A stretch of DNA of 64,000 nucleotides from Hoeflea algicola (GTDB taxonomy: Bacteria > Pseudomonadota > Alphaproteobacteria > Rhizobiales > Rhizobiaceae). Location: positions 2,418,001 through 2,482,000 of the forward strand of contig NZ_JAOVZR010000001.1 of assembly GCF_026619415.1 (NCBI RefSeq), given 5' to 3'. The position numbers and the translations under genes are program-made. Each line of letters starts with the position of its first letter. The stretch's first letter is position 1. The notes beneath the pieces were generated by a model. That model searched no databases, was not told the origin of the DNA, and was given only the letters and a program-made list of their open reading frames with translations. Positions 19,441 to 27,736 of this stretch are shown here, piece after piece.

Positions 19441-19911
19441 TCACTCCACAAGGCTTGACGGGTCGCCTGCCACCGGAACGGACATATGCAGCACCTTCCT
19501 ATCGGGCTGCTGTTCTTCCTGGTCAACCGAAAAACCCAGCTTCCTGTACCAGCCAGCCGCCGGATTGCGGCCATTGGTAATCAATTCCACCCTTTTAAGC
19601 CCAAGTTTTCTGGCGCGCGCGAAAGCAGTTTCCATCAGCGCCCGCCCAACACCGGACCCGGAGACCTGTTCCGCAGTGGCAATAGATTCGAGAAAAAGCC
19701 GGTCTTCGAGAATGCGCAGAATCAGCACGCCCAAAAGCGCACCGTCGCGCTCATCGAGCCAGATCTCACATTCCTCCATGATCACCCGATAATCCCATTC
19801 GAGCGGGATCGCCCGGACGCCGATCACCGCTTCAGTGCGGGCATATGCCGCGCGCTGGAAAACCTCGATGGCAGCCAAATCGGTAAGCGTCGCGCCCCTG
19901 AGCCCCTTCAT
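19441..19911 (-). CDS. GNAT-family N-acetyltransferase
   Basis: This 156-residue acetyltransferase has the acetyl-CoA pyrophosphate loop VSGSGVGRALMETAFARARK and the C-terminal NPAAGWYRKLGF. Its ATG overlaps the stop of the upstream acetyltransferase gene by 4 bases, so the two are co-translated. Substrate unknown. Confidence 0.87.
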   Translation of the reverse strand: MKGLRGATLTDLAAIEVFQRAAYARTEAVIGVRAIPLEWDYRVIMEECEIWLDERDGALLGVLILRILEDRLFLESIATAEQVSGSGVGRALMETAFARARKLGLKRVELITNGRNPAAGWYRKLGFSVDQEEQQPDRKVLHMSVPVAGDPSSLVE

Positions 19912-20588
19912 ACCAACGTCCTCCGAAATTCCTCGAGCCGCCTTTTCTGGCGCCCATCCTCATCAAAATTCGACGGATCGAGCCAGGCCTCGAACGCTTT
20001 TGCAAGCACAGGCCACTCGCCGTCGATCATCGAGAACCATGCCGTGTCGCGATTGGCGCCCTTGGCTACTATGTGTTGCCGGAACAGCCCCTCATACTGG
20101 AAGCCGAGCCGGTTTGCCGTCACCTTGGAAGCCTCGTTGAGATTGTGGCACTTCCATTCGTAGCGTCGATAGTCGAGATCCTCGAACACATGCCGCGCCA
20201 ACAGGTAATGCGCCTCGGTCGACATCGGCGTGCGCGCCATCGTCGGCCCGTGCGCGACCGAACCGACCTCGACGACGCCATTGGCGGGATCGGGCCGCAT
20301 ATAGCTGGCCATGCCCACCACCTCACCAGTTTGCCGGCTGCGGAACACGCAAGTACTCCAGCCAGCCTCATGATTCTTCTGCTCAAGCCAGTCGCCCATT
20401 TCCGACGGCGTCGCATAGGGCCCATTCGGAAAATAGCGCAGCAGATCGTTGATCCCGTCGCCACCAAGCGCCTGCCAGAGTGCGGTTTCGTGGAGATCGC
20501 GCCGGAACGGTTCGATCATCACAAAGCGCCCTGTCACGGAAAAGGCCTTGGGCGCGGGACGGGGTTTCCAGTTCGTCAAATCGTGCAT
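19908..20588 (-). CDS. RimJ/RimL-type GNAT acetyltransferase
   Basis: This 226-residue protein matches the RimJ/RimL group, with segments VGMASYMRPDPANGVVEVGS, EAHYLLARHVFEDLDYRRYEWKC and NEASKVTANRLGFQYEGLFRQH. Such enzymes acetylate protein N-termini or small molecules. It is the first gene of a two-acetyltransferase operon and is divergent from the aminotransferase gene with an 83-base gap. Confidence 0.88.
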   Translation of the reverse strand: MHDLTNWKPRPAPKAFSVTGRFVMIEPFRRDLHETALWQALGGDGINDLLRYFPNGPYATPSEMGDWLEQKNHEAGWSTCVFRSRQTGEVVGMASYMRPDPANGVVEVGSVAHGPTMARTPMSTEAHYLLARHVFEDLDYRRYEWKCHNLNEASKVTANRLGFQYEGLFRQHIVAKGANRDTAWFSMIDGEWPVLAKAFEAWLDPSNFDEDGRQKRRLEEFRRTLV

Positions 20589-20671
20589 AGGTAATAGCCT
20601 GAATTGAATTTCGCGTCGGGATAGGACATGAGTTCAGGCGACATGACAACCACCTGCCAGGAAAAATCCGG

Positions 20672-21850
20672 ATGATCCAGCCCGTCGCAGCCTTTGACCG
20701 CATAGGCGAAGAAAATGCCTTCGCCGTTCTCGCCCGCGCCACAGACCTCGCCAACCAGGGGCGTGACATCCTTAATCTCGGAATCGGCCAGCCGGATTTC
20801 AAAACCCCGGCGCACATTGTCGAGGCGGCGATCAAGGCGCTGCGCGACGGCCACCATGGCTATACACCCGCCAACGGCCTGCTTGCGACCCGCGAAGCGG
20901 TTTGCCGCCGAACGCTCACCATGACCGGCATCGAGGTTTCCCCCGACAGCGTCATGATCATGCCGGGCGGCAAGCCGACCATGTATGCCGCGATCCGCAT
21001 GCTCGGAGAGCCGGGCGTCGATATCCTATATCCGGACCCCGGTTTTCCGATCTACCGCTCGATGATCGAGCATGTCGGCGCACGCCCAGTTCCGGTGCCT
21101 ATGCGCGAGGAAAACGGCTTTGCCTTTTCGGCCGAGGAAACCCTGGCACTGATTACGCCTGAAACCCGGTTGCTGATCCTCAACTCACCGGCAAACCCGA
21201 CCGGCGGCGTCACCCCGAAGAGCGAAATCGACAAGCTGGTAGCGGGCCTCGCCGACCATCCCCAGGTCGCCATCCTGTCCGACGAAATCTACGACGTGAT
21301 GACTTATGACGGCGAGCACCACACCTCGCTGCTCACCTATCCCGAGATCCGCGACCGACTGATCGTGCTGAATGGCTGGTCCAAGACCTGGGCCATGACC
21401 GGCTGGCGCATGGGTTGGTCGATCTGGCCCGACAGCCTGATTGGTTATGCCCGCAAGCTCGCCGTCAATTGCTGGTCCTGCGTCAACGCGCCCTCGCAAT
21501 TTGCAGGCATCGCCGCCATTGACGGCCCGCAGGATGCGGTGACCGATATGCTGGAAGCCTTTGATCGTCGCCGCAGGCTCGTCACCGAATTGCTCAACGC
21601 CTTGCCCGGGGTCTCCTGCGTCCTGCCCAAGGGTGCGTTCTACGCCTTCCCCAATATCAAGAACACAGGATGGATGGCCAAGCCGCTTGCCAGCGCACTG
21701 CTGGAACAGGCTGGCGTTGCGCTGATCGGCGGGCCGGATTTCGGCGTGCTCGGAGAAGGCTATATTCGCGTCTCCTGCGCCAATTCCGATCAGAACATCG
21801 AGGCAGCTATCGCGCGAATGGGAGAGTTTTTGGAGAATGCCAAGCCCTGA
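20672..21850 (+). CDS. class I/II PLP-dependent aminotransferase (aspartate aminotransferase-like)
   Basis: This 392-residue enzyme transfers an amino group between an amino acid and a 2-oxoacid. It has the AspC-like N-terminal DILNLGIGQPDFKTPAHIVE, the LNSPANPTGGV motif, DEIYDVMTYDG, and the PLP lysine in LNGWSKTWAMTGWRMGW (Schiff-base Lys in SKTWA). AGGA lies about 9 bases upstream of the ATG. It is a single gene ended by a strong stem-loop. Substrate preference cannot be determined from motifs alone. Confidence 0.9.
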   Translation: MIQPVAAFDRIGEENAFAVLARATDLANQGRDILNLGIGQPDFKTPAHIVEAAIKALRDGHHGYTPANGLLATREAVCRRTLTMTGIEVSPDSVMIMPGGKPTMYAAIRMLGEPGVDILYPDPGFPIYRSMIEHVGARPVPVPMREENGFAFSAEETLALITPETRLLILNSPANPTGGVTPKSEIDKLVAGLADHPQVAILSDEIYDVMTYDGEHHTSLLTYPEIRDRLIVLNGWSKTWAMTGWRMGWSIWPDSLIGYARKLAVNCWSCVNAPSQFAGIAAIDGPQDAVTDMLEAFDRRRRLVTELLNALPGVSCVLPKGAFYAFPNIKNTGWMAKPLASALLEQAGVALIGGPDFGVLGEGYIRVSCANSDQNIEAAIARMGEFLENAKP

Positions 21851-21858
21851 CACGGTCA

Positions 21859-21878
21859 AGGGCGGCTTTCGCCGCCCT
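21859..21878 (+). terminator. stem-loop after the aminotransferase gene
   Basis: AGGGCGGC-TTTC-GCCGCCCT is a perfect 8-base stem with a 4-base loop, 9 bases after the aminotransferase stop. The T-run is poor, so its terminator role rests on position and stability. Confidence 0.6.
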
Positions 21879-22232
21879 ATCCGTCATGCCGTTCTTGGGA
21901 GGAGTGGAGAGGCATGTCTGATGATCAGGCTGCGCTCAAAGAGTTAACGGCACGTTAACGCCTGGCCCACTTTATCATCAGCAAAGCCAAACATCGGCGT
22001 TATGGAGTGAAAACCCGAGCCTAATTCTACAAAACACCAATTACGGTGTAGAATAATATTGATGCGGCAAAACAGAGCGCGCCGGCAACGATATCAACAG
22101 CGCGACCACACAATGCGACCATGGAAAGTTGTTTGATTCTTCTGGCCGGGTTAGAAATATAAGAACAGCTGATCTTTTCGGCACTGTCGAAGGTCCGGCA
22201 ATAGCCCGCTCGCGGGACAGCGGATATCTAAC
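21879..22232. other. AT-richer intergenic region upstream of the second membrane AraC gene
   Basis: No gene is seen in these roughly 350 bases. They include two GTTAAC sites 11 bases apart (21943-21959), a dyad at 22024-22054, and a CCCGC/GCGGG hairpin near the AraC start. The base composition is lower in GC than the flanking genes. Confidence 0.5.
22024..22054. promoter_or_regulatory. inverted repeat, candidate operator of the AraC gene
   Basis: Perfect arms ATTCTACA and TGTAGAAT are separated by 15 bases, and a nested CACC/GGTG pair lies inside. The dyad is in AT-rich DNA about 180 bases before the AraC-type gene start. Its role is inferred from position only. Confidence 0.35.
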
Positions 22233-23264
22233 ATGATCAATCTCCCCCTTGCATGGTTGGTGAGTGCCTTGGCAACAATCGCCGCGGTGGCATTGGCCAT
22301 GAACAGCAGGGTATCCGCACCGGCCCGTGCATTTTTCTGCGTGTTTCTGGTTTCCCTCGCCAGCATCGCCCTGATCATCGGATTGCGCTTGTCCTTTAGC
22401 ATGACATGGCTCACGCGTGTGCAACCGTTGATCGCCCTGCTTCTCGGCCCCTCTGCCTCTCTGGGATTTCTGGCGCTGACACAGGAGCGCTGGCAAGCCT
22501 TGCAAAGGCCATTGGCGATCAATGCTGCGGTGGTTGTCATTGCACAACTTGCGATATTGGCATCGGATTCGGTCTCCGCCGATATTTTCGTTCTTGGTTT
22601 CAACATCGTCTACTTGGTCCGGATCTCCGCATTCTTGCGCCTGGATCCGGATGAATTCGTCCATGTCCCGGCTCAGGCGATTCCGGTCATGCGTTCGGCC
22701 TTGTACGCAACAATCGCACTGCTGGGATTGATGGTCGTGGCGGATTTTTCGATAGGCGCGGCAATCCTCTTTGCCGGCGACGGCCAGGCGATGCAGATGC
22801 TGTCGGGTGCAGCAGGGATCATGGCCGCATTCTGCTTTGCCGTTGCACTGATCGTGGCGCCGCAAGTGTTGCGCATGCCGGTATCCGGAGTGGCCCACGA
22901 ACAACAGCAGCCGACTGCGTCCGAAGACGACCGCTGGCTGCTTGCTGCTCTCGACGCAATGCTGGACGAAACCCGATTGTTCTCCGACAACAATCTGACA
23001 CTGGTCCGGGTTGCGCGGCGGATGGGCGTTCCGGCACGGCAGATTTCAAATGCCGTCAACCGGTGCACCGAGGATAATTTCTCGCGCTACATGAACGGAT
23101 TCCGGATCCGTCACGCCCAGAAGCTGCTGCGCGACACCGACCTTCCGATCACCGAAATCATGCTCGAAGCCGGCTTTGTCAGCAAATCCAGCTTCAATGG
23201 CGAGTTTCGCCGGATCGCGGGCCTGACTCCATCGCAGTATCGCGCCCAGAAACCAGACGTCTAG
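22233..23264 (+). CDS. membrane-anchored AraC-family transcriptional regulator
   Basis: This 343-residue protein has about seven hydrophobic N-terminal helices (first MINLPLAWLVSALATIAAVA). A short linker (about residues 210-235) leads to an AraC DNA-binding domain with LTLVRVARRMGVPARQISNA and EAGFVSKSSFNGEFRRIAGLTPSQYR. This is the layout of membrane-sensor AraC proteins. Its stop codon lies within a CTAG that also provides the stop of the convergent gene. Targets are unknown; it is not a close copy of the similar regulator at 12.3-13.4 kb. Confidence 0.87.
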   Translation: MINLPLAWLVSALATIAAVALAMNSRVSAPARAFFCVFLVSLASIALIIGLRLSFSMTWLTRVQPLIALLLGPSASLGFLALTQERWQALQRPLAINAAVVVIAQLAILASDSVSADIFVLGFNIVYLVRISAFLRLDPDEFVHVPAQAIPVMRSALYATIALLGLMVVADFSIGAAILFAGDGQAMQMLSGAAGIMAAFCFAVALIVAPQVLRMPVSGVAHEQQQPTASEDDRWLLAALDAMLDETRLFSDNNLTLVRVARRMGVPARQISNAVNRCTEDNFSRYMNGFRIRHAQKLLRDTDLPITEIMLEAGFVSKSSFNGEFRRIAGLTPSQYRAQKPDV

Positions 23265-23818
23265 AAAGCAGAACACGCGACATGGCTGACGTCCGCGCCA
23301 AAGACATCCGCCAGCAACGACTTGCCCGGGTTGAGGACAAAGCCGTGCTCCACAGTCAGCCCTTCCTGGATCGCAATCTGGTAATCCCGTGTTGTCCCGA
23401 CACGATACTGGTCGCTGACGATATCCTGGCTGGCGATAAGGCGCTGGGCAATCCCTGCGTCATGTATGGTCAGGCGGATGGTCTTCGCCTGCGCGGTGCC
23501 GATGTCGTCGCCGCCAAAATCCCCTGCAACAAATCGCAGCGGCACGCTCAGACAATCATTGCCGTCCGCATTCCGAAGCAGCGCGACGCCGGTGCCGGCA
23601 ATACCGCGCAGTTGCAACAATGAGGCTTCCCGGGCGTTCTTGATTATGACGACACCGAAAACGCCTGCGGGGATTTCCTGACCCTCCGCAATCCGCAGCA
23701 TCGATGCGAGCGGCTGACCAGCTTCGCTTTCGGTGGTCGGGATCATCGAAGCACCAAGTCCAGCGGCGACCGCAAGGAATGCATAGGTGAAGATGATTGG
23801 TGTCTTGTTCATCAGCAT
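23261..23818 (-). CDS. secreted protein of unknown function
   Basis: This 185-residue protein starts with a hydrophobic signal-like segment (residues 4-25) after MLMNK. AAGGA stands 8 bases before the ATG. The mature region is predicted mixed alpha/beta with the segments IPAGVFGVVIIKNAREASLL and QDIVSDQYRVGTTRDYQIAI, and it contains two Cys. I recognise no family. It is convergent with, and shares its stop tetranucleotide with, the membrane AraC gene, and it has no co-directional partner. Confidence 0.72.
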   Translation of the reverse strand: MLMNKTPIIFTYAFLAVAAGLGASMIPTTESEAGQPLASMLRIAEGQEIPAGVFGVVIIKNAREASLLQLRGIAGTGVALLRNADGNDCLSVPLRFVAGDFGGDDIGTAQAKTIRLTIHDAGIAQRLIASQDIVSDQYRVGTTRDYQIAIQEGLTVEHGFVLNPGKSLLADVFGADVSHVACSAF

Positions 23819-23999
23819 GGTGAAATCCTTCGAGGCTTGATTGAGTGATCAGCAGCACGACCGCTGCGGACGCCCCATCTGGCACCGCCTCTCCGTCCCC
23901 TGAGCCCGAATGCACGTTTCAGAACGTTCGAAATCGCAATCCAGAACCAGCCGGCATGGCTCTCGCCAGCAGTTCCAACGCGGCCTTTGCAATTGGCAC

Positions 24000-24028
24000 A
24001 AAAAAGCGGGGCGCTTGCGTGCCCCGCT
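24000..24028 (-). terminator. intrinsic terminator of the dctPQM operon
   Basis: On the minus strand AGCGGGGC and GCCCCGCT pair across an 8-base loop and are followed by a T-run. It lies 43 bases after the dctM stop, ending the TRAP operon. Confidence 0.85.
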
Positions 24029-24070
24029 CAGTTTGGGTTTGGGTCTTCTTGGCTTCAGGCGCCCAATTAC

Positions 24071-25687
24071 CTATCTGGTCACGAGCTCCGGCCCCATCAG
24101 GCTGTAGGGCAGCCATGTCGAGAGCACCGGCACATAGGTGACGATGATCAGGAACAGGAACAACACGGCGACAAACGGCATCGCCGCGCGTACCACCTGC
24201 ACCAGGCTCATCCCGGTAATCCCGGACGTGACGAACAGGTTGAGCCCAATCGGCGGCGTGATCATGCCGATCTCCATGTTAACTACCATGATAATACCCA
24301 GATGCACCGGGTCGACGCCAAGCTCCATGGCGATCGGAAACACCACCGGCGCCACGATCAGGAGCAGACCGGATGGCTCCATGAATTGGCCACCGATCAA
24401 CAGCAGGATATTGACTGCGATCAGGAAGGTGAACCAGGTGAAGCCATAGCCAAGCATCAACTGGGTGATCGCATCGGGAATCCGTTCCGAAGTCAGCACA
24501 TGGGCAAACAGCAGCGCGTTGACGATAATAAACATCAGCATGATGGTGGTCTTCGACGCGTCGACCATTACCTTGCGGATATCCTCGTTGAAGAAGGCCT
24601 TGCCGAAATTGCGCCCCATCAGCTTGAGGTTTCGGCCCCAGATCGGCAAGCCTGCGGCCAGTGCTGATGGCACCCCGGCAATCCCCTTGTCACCGCGCCA
24701 GGTGGTGTAAGCCACCAGAATGACAAACGAGATCGCCAGACCGAGATTGGAGCGGCCGGTGAAGGTGACCGTGTCAGAATCATTGGTGGCGAAAAACGAC
24801 AGGATCATCCAGACAAAATAGAAGGCCACCGCATAGACGACACCGGAAAATCCCGCACGGGCAGCGCGTGAATCAGTCTCATTGACCCATGTGATGCCTG
24901 CCATCGGCCCCATGTCGCGATAAATGAAGATCGCGATAAAGAAGGAATAGACTGCGGCGACCGCAGCCGCTTCTGTCGGTGTGAAGACCCCGCCATAGAT
25001 GCCACCGATAATGATGACGATCAGAAACAAGCCCCAACCGGCTTCCTTGCCACCCGAAACGATCTCGCCAATTCCGCGCCAGGGTTCTGACGGAAGTCCC
25101 TTGATCCGCGCAACAATATAAATCGCCACCATCAGCATCAGGCCGGCAACGATGCCTGGAACCACGCCTGCCAGAAACATCCGGCCCACTGACACATCCG
25201 TAGCCGCTGCATAGACCACCATGACGATCGAGGGCGGAATAAGGATTCCCAGTGTACCCGCATTGGCAATGATGCCCGCCGCAAATTCCTTGGAATATCC
25301 GACCTGCCGCATACCGGCGATGGCAATGGTGCCAATGGCAACAACTGTCGCCGGCGATGATCCCGATAACGCCGCAAACAACATGCAGGCAAGCACGCTC
25401 GCCATGGCAAGCCCGCCGCGGAAATGGCCAACGGTCGCAATCGCAAAGCGAATGATGCGCTTGGCAACGCCGCCGGTCGACATGAAAGCCGAGGCCAGAA
25501 CGAAGAACGGGATGGCGAGCAAGGTGTAGTTTTGCGAGGCAGTGAACAGCTGGATCGCCACCGACGACATTGAATCATTGGAGAAGAACGCGATCAGAAT
25601 GATCGAAGACAGCCCCAGCGACACGGCCACCGGCACACCGACGAACAGAAGCCCGAGAACGAGCACAAACAGAATTGCGGTTTCCAT
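24071..25687 (-). CDS. dctM: TRAP transporter large permease (DctM), enlarged
   Basis: This 538-residue inner-membrane protein is the sodium-coupled transport subunit of a TRAP importer. Family motifs are LSGSSPATVVAIGT (107-120), NAGTLGILIPPSIVMVVYA (142-160) and, in the second half, MEIGMITPPIGLNLFV (471-486). Typical DctM proteins have about 430 residues. The excess lies roughly at residues 257-365, between the two transport repeats, and includes two extra hydrophobic segments (280-300 and 315-330) and a charged stretch. It is last in dctP-dctQ-dctM, 5 bases after dctQ. Confidence 0.92.
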   Translation of the reverse strand: METAILFVLVLGLLFVGVPVAVSLGLSSIILIAFFSNDSMSSVAIQLFTASQNYTLLAIPFFVLASAFMSTGGVAKRIIRFAIATVGHFRGGLAMASVLACMLFAALSGSSPATVVAIGTIAIAGMRQVGYSKEFAAGIIANAGTLGILIPPSIVMVVYAAATDVSVGRMFLAGVVPGIVAGLMLMVAIYIVARIKGLPSEPWRGIGEIVSGGKEAGWGLFLIVIIIGGIYGGVFTPTEAAAVAAVYSFFIAIFIYRDMGPMAGITWVNETDSRAARAGFSGVVYAVAFYFVWMILSFFATNDSDTVTFTGRSNLGLAISFVILVAYTTWRGDKGIAGVPSALAAGLPIWGRNLKLMGRNFGKAFFNEDIRKVMVDASKTTIMLMFIIVNALLFAHVLTSERIPDAITQLMLGYGFTWFTFLIAVNILLLIGGQFMEPSGLLLIVAPVVFPIAMELGVDPVHLGIIMVVNMEIGMITPPIGLNLFVTSGITGMSLVQVVRAAMPFVAVLFLFLIIVTYVPVLSTWLPYSLMGPELVTR

Positions 25688-25692
25688 GGCGG

Positions 25693-26373
25693 TCAGTCCT
25701 TCAAAACGTTGCGGTTTTCGGCAACGAGGTCTTCCGCCTCATGTCCGGCAATGATCAGTTCGCGATCGCCGCGCCAGATAGCCCCAATGGCCTGCAGTGC
25801 ACGGAAGCCGAACAAGCCCAGTCCGATGGGTAGAATGAGATAGGCAATCCAGCGCTGTACGCGCTCTTTCACGCCGAGACTGTCCTGCATCCATTCGGGA
25901 TAGCGCAGATCGTCAAGTCCGATGCCGATCTGATACATCTTCGACCAATAAACCATCGCCCCGCCGCGGGTATTCGCGCCAAAGATTCCGAGCCACGCCG
26001 ATTCAATCAGGATTGCGGCATAGAGAAAGGCGCAAACCGCGCCGAAAATGGCAAAGAAGCGAAACACCCGTTTGGGAAAAAGTCGCAGAAGGGCGTCTAC
26101 ACCGAGATGCATGCCCTGCTTGAGACCGTAGCTCATGCCGAACAGGATCATCCAGGCAAACAGGATCCGGGTAAACTCGAGCGCACCGGTCCAGCCGCTG
26201 TTGAAGCCGTACCGCGCGATGACCTGAACAAAGGAGACGATCGTGATCAGCGCCAGAATAACGGCGAGCACATTCTCCTCAAAGCGCGTGACCAAGTCTG
26301 GATTGCGGCGCTCCGCAACATAGAACACCAAGATCACTGCGCCCATGATTAGATAAGGCAAATAAGTATTCAT
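25693..26373 (-). CDS. dctQ: TRAP transporter small permease (DctQ), enlarged
   Basis: This 226-residue membrane protein should have four or five helices. It contains the DctQ-type stretch NSGWTGALEFTRILFAWMIL and GMHLGVDALLRLFP. DctQ proteins are usually 160-190 residues. The extra length here is a loop of about 45 residues (GANTRGGAMVYWSKMYQIG and beyond) before the last helix, plus an acidic tail. ATG 26373 is chosen for its position after a G-rich stretch; an upstream in-frame start would add 11 residues lacking hydrophobicity. Confidence 0.88.
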   Translation of the reverse strand: MNTYLPYLIMGAVILVFYVAERRNPDLVTRFEENVLAVILALITIVSFVQVIARYGFNSGWTGALEFTRILFAWMILFGMSYGLKQGMHLGVDALLRLFPKRVFRFFAIFGAVCAFLYAAILIESAWLGIFGANTRGGAMVYWSKMYQIGIGLDDLRYPEWMQDSLGVKERVQRWIAYLILPIGLGLFGFRALQAIGAIWRGDRELIIAGHEAEDLVAENRNVLKD

Positions 26374-26454
26374 GCGCCCCCCAGACGGCCCACCGCCAAT
26401 ATACAAGCAAACGGATCCGGGTGTCCCCGGATCCGCATTTCGACCAGGACTGGC

Positions 26455-27459
26455 TTAGCTGGCGTCGTTCGACGCCACTGCGGCCTCGATCAGATCGGCG
26501 CCGATATCGCCTTCGAACTTGGTCCAGACCGGCTTCATCGCATCGACCCAGGCCTTGCGCTGCTCAGCATTGAGTTCGCGGATCGTACCGCCGGCATCAA
26601 GGATGTTCTGCCGGTTTGCAGCTTCCGTTGCAGCGACCGCGGCGTTGGCTTCGATCGTCACTTCATCGGCGATCTTGACGAACTGGTCACGGACATCGGG
26701 GTCAAGGCTGTTGAGCCATTCAGTCGATGTCACCAGCAAATAGGCCAGCAGCTGATGGTTGGTCTCGGTCACGCCGTCCTGCACTTCGAAGAACTTCTGG
26801 GTGTAGATGTTGGACCAGGAGTTCTCCTGTCCATCGACAACGCCAGTCTGAAGCGCACCATAGACTTCCTTGAACGCAAGCTTCTGGGCCGAACCGCCCA
26901 TGGCTTCGATCATTGCCACGGCAACGTCAGAGGTCTGGACCCGGAACTTGAGACCATCGGCATCGGACGGAACAAGCAACGGCTTGTTGGCCGAGAACTG
27001 CTTGAGACCTGACGACCAGTAGCCAAGCCCGGTGTAGCCCACATCTTCCATCACGGTCAGCAGACCCTTGCCTGAATCCGACTGGACGAAGTTGTCAACG
27101 GCCTTGAGGCTCGAAAACAGGAACGGCAAATCGAACAGGCGATACTTGAGGGTGTAGGCTTCGAATTTCGAAAGCGACGGTGCGGCAAGCTGGACATCGC
27201 CCAGCAGCAGCGCTTCGAGAACCTTGTCGTCGTCAAACAGGGTCGAGTTGGCAAACACTTCCATGCAAGCCGTGCCGTTCATTTCCTCGTTGACGCGCTT
27301 TGCAAGCAGCGTGGCGGCGTCACCCTTGGGGTGGCCTGTCGCGGCCACCACGTGGCTGAACTTGATGACCATTTCGCCATCATCGCAATTTGCCGAAGCT
27401 GCATTTGCCGAAAGCACGAGGGCTGCCGCGGAAACGGCGCCAAGAAGCAGTTTTTTCAT
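26455..27459 (-). CDS. dctP: TRAP transporter substrate-binding protein (DctP)
   Basis: This 334-residue periplasmic protein captures the acid substrate of the dctPQM importer. It has a Sec signal (MKKLLLGAVSAAALVLSANA, cleavage near ASA-N). The mature domain contains IKFSHVVAATGHPKGDAATL, LKFRVQTSDVAVAMIEAMGG (with the substrate-carboxylate Arg) and GVVDGQENSWSNIY, all typical of the C4-dicarboxylate DctP group. GGAGGA precedes ATG 27459, which rejects a start 141 bases upstream. A sigma-54 promoter lies about 140 bases upstream. C4-dicarboxylate specificity is inferred. Confidence 0.92.
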   Translation of the reverse strand: MKKLLLGAVSAAALVLSANAASANCDDGEMVIKFSHVVAATGHPKGDAATLLAKRVNEEMNGTACMEVFANSTLFDDDKVLEALLLGDVQLAAPSLSKFEAYTLKYRLFDLPFLFSSLKAVDNFVQSDSGKGLLTVMEDVGYTGLGYWSSGLKQFSANKPLLVPSDADGLKFRVQTSDVAVAMIEAMGGSAQKLAFKEVYGALQTGVVDGQENSWSNIYTQKFFEVQDGVTETNHQLLAYLLVTSTEWLNSLDPDVRDQFVKIADEVTIEANAAVAATEAANRQNILDAGGTIRELNAEQRKAWVDAMKPVWTKFEGDIGADLIEAAVASNDAS

Positions 27460-27595
27460 AAGATATCCTCCACTGGGCACTTGCCCGAAACAGTGACTTG
27501 AAGCGGAGAAGGAAGACAGCCCGGTATGCTTACGCCCAGCAGGGCGCACGCTTTCCGGCGATGACCTCCCGCCCATCGCATTCGAAAACATTGCA

Positions 27596-27611
27596 AGCAA
27601 CCATCGTGCCA
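27596..27611 (-). promoter_or_regulatory. sigma-54 (RpoN) -24/-12 promoter of dctPQM
   Basis: On the minus strand the sequence TGGCACG-ATGG-TTGCT matches the sigma-54 consensus TGGCACG-N4-TTGCW at every position, with the required GG/GC spacing. It lies in the gap between dctD and dctP, pointing at dctP. The adjacent dctD encodes a sigma-54 activator with the GAFTGA motif, so the promoter and its activator are both present. Confidence 0.9.
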
Positions 27612-27736
27612 GTTGGCGGCACAGAGACGAATTCGCCGCTATCGCGTCGTTTTACGGTGGCAGCCGACGATTTGCTACCGGCGTTCACCACGCAATGGGC
27701 ACAAAACGACCCATCACACCCGTCTGAATGGGCATA

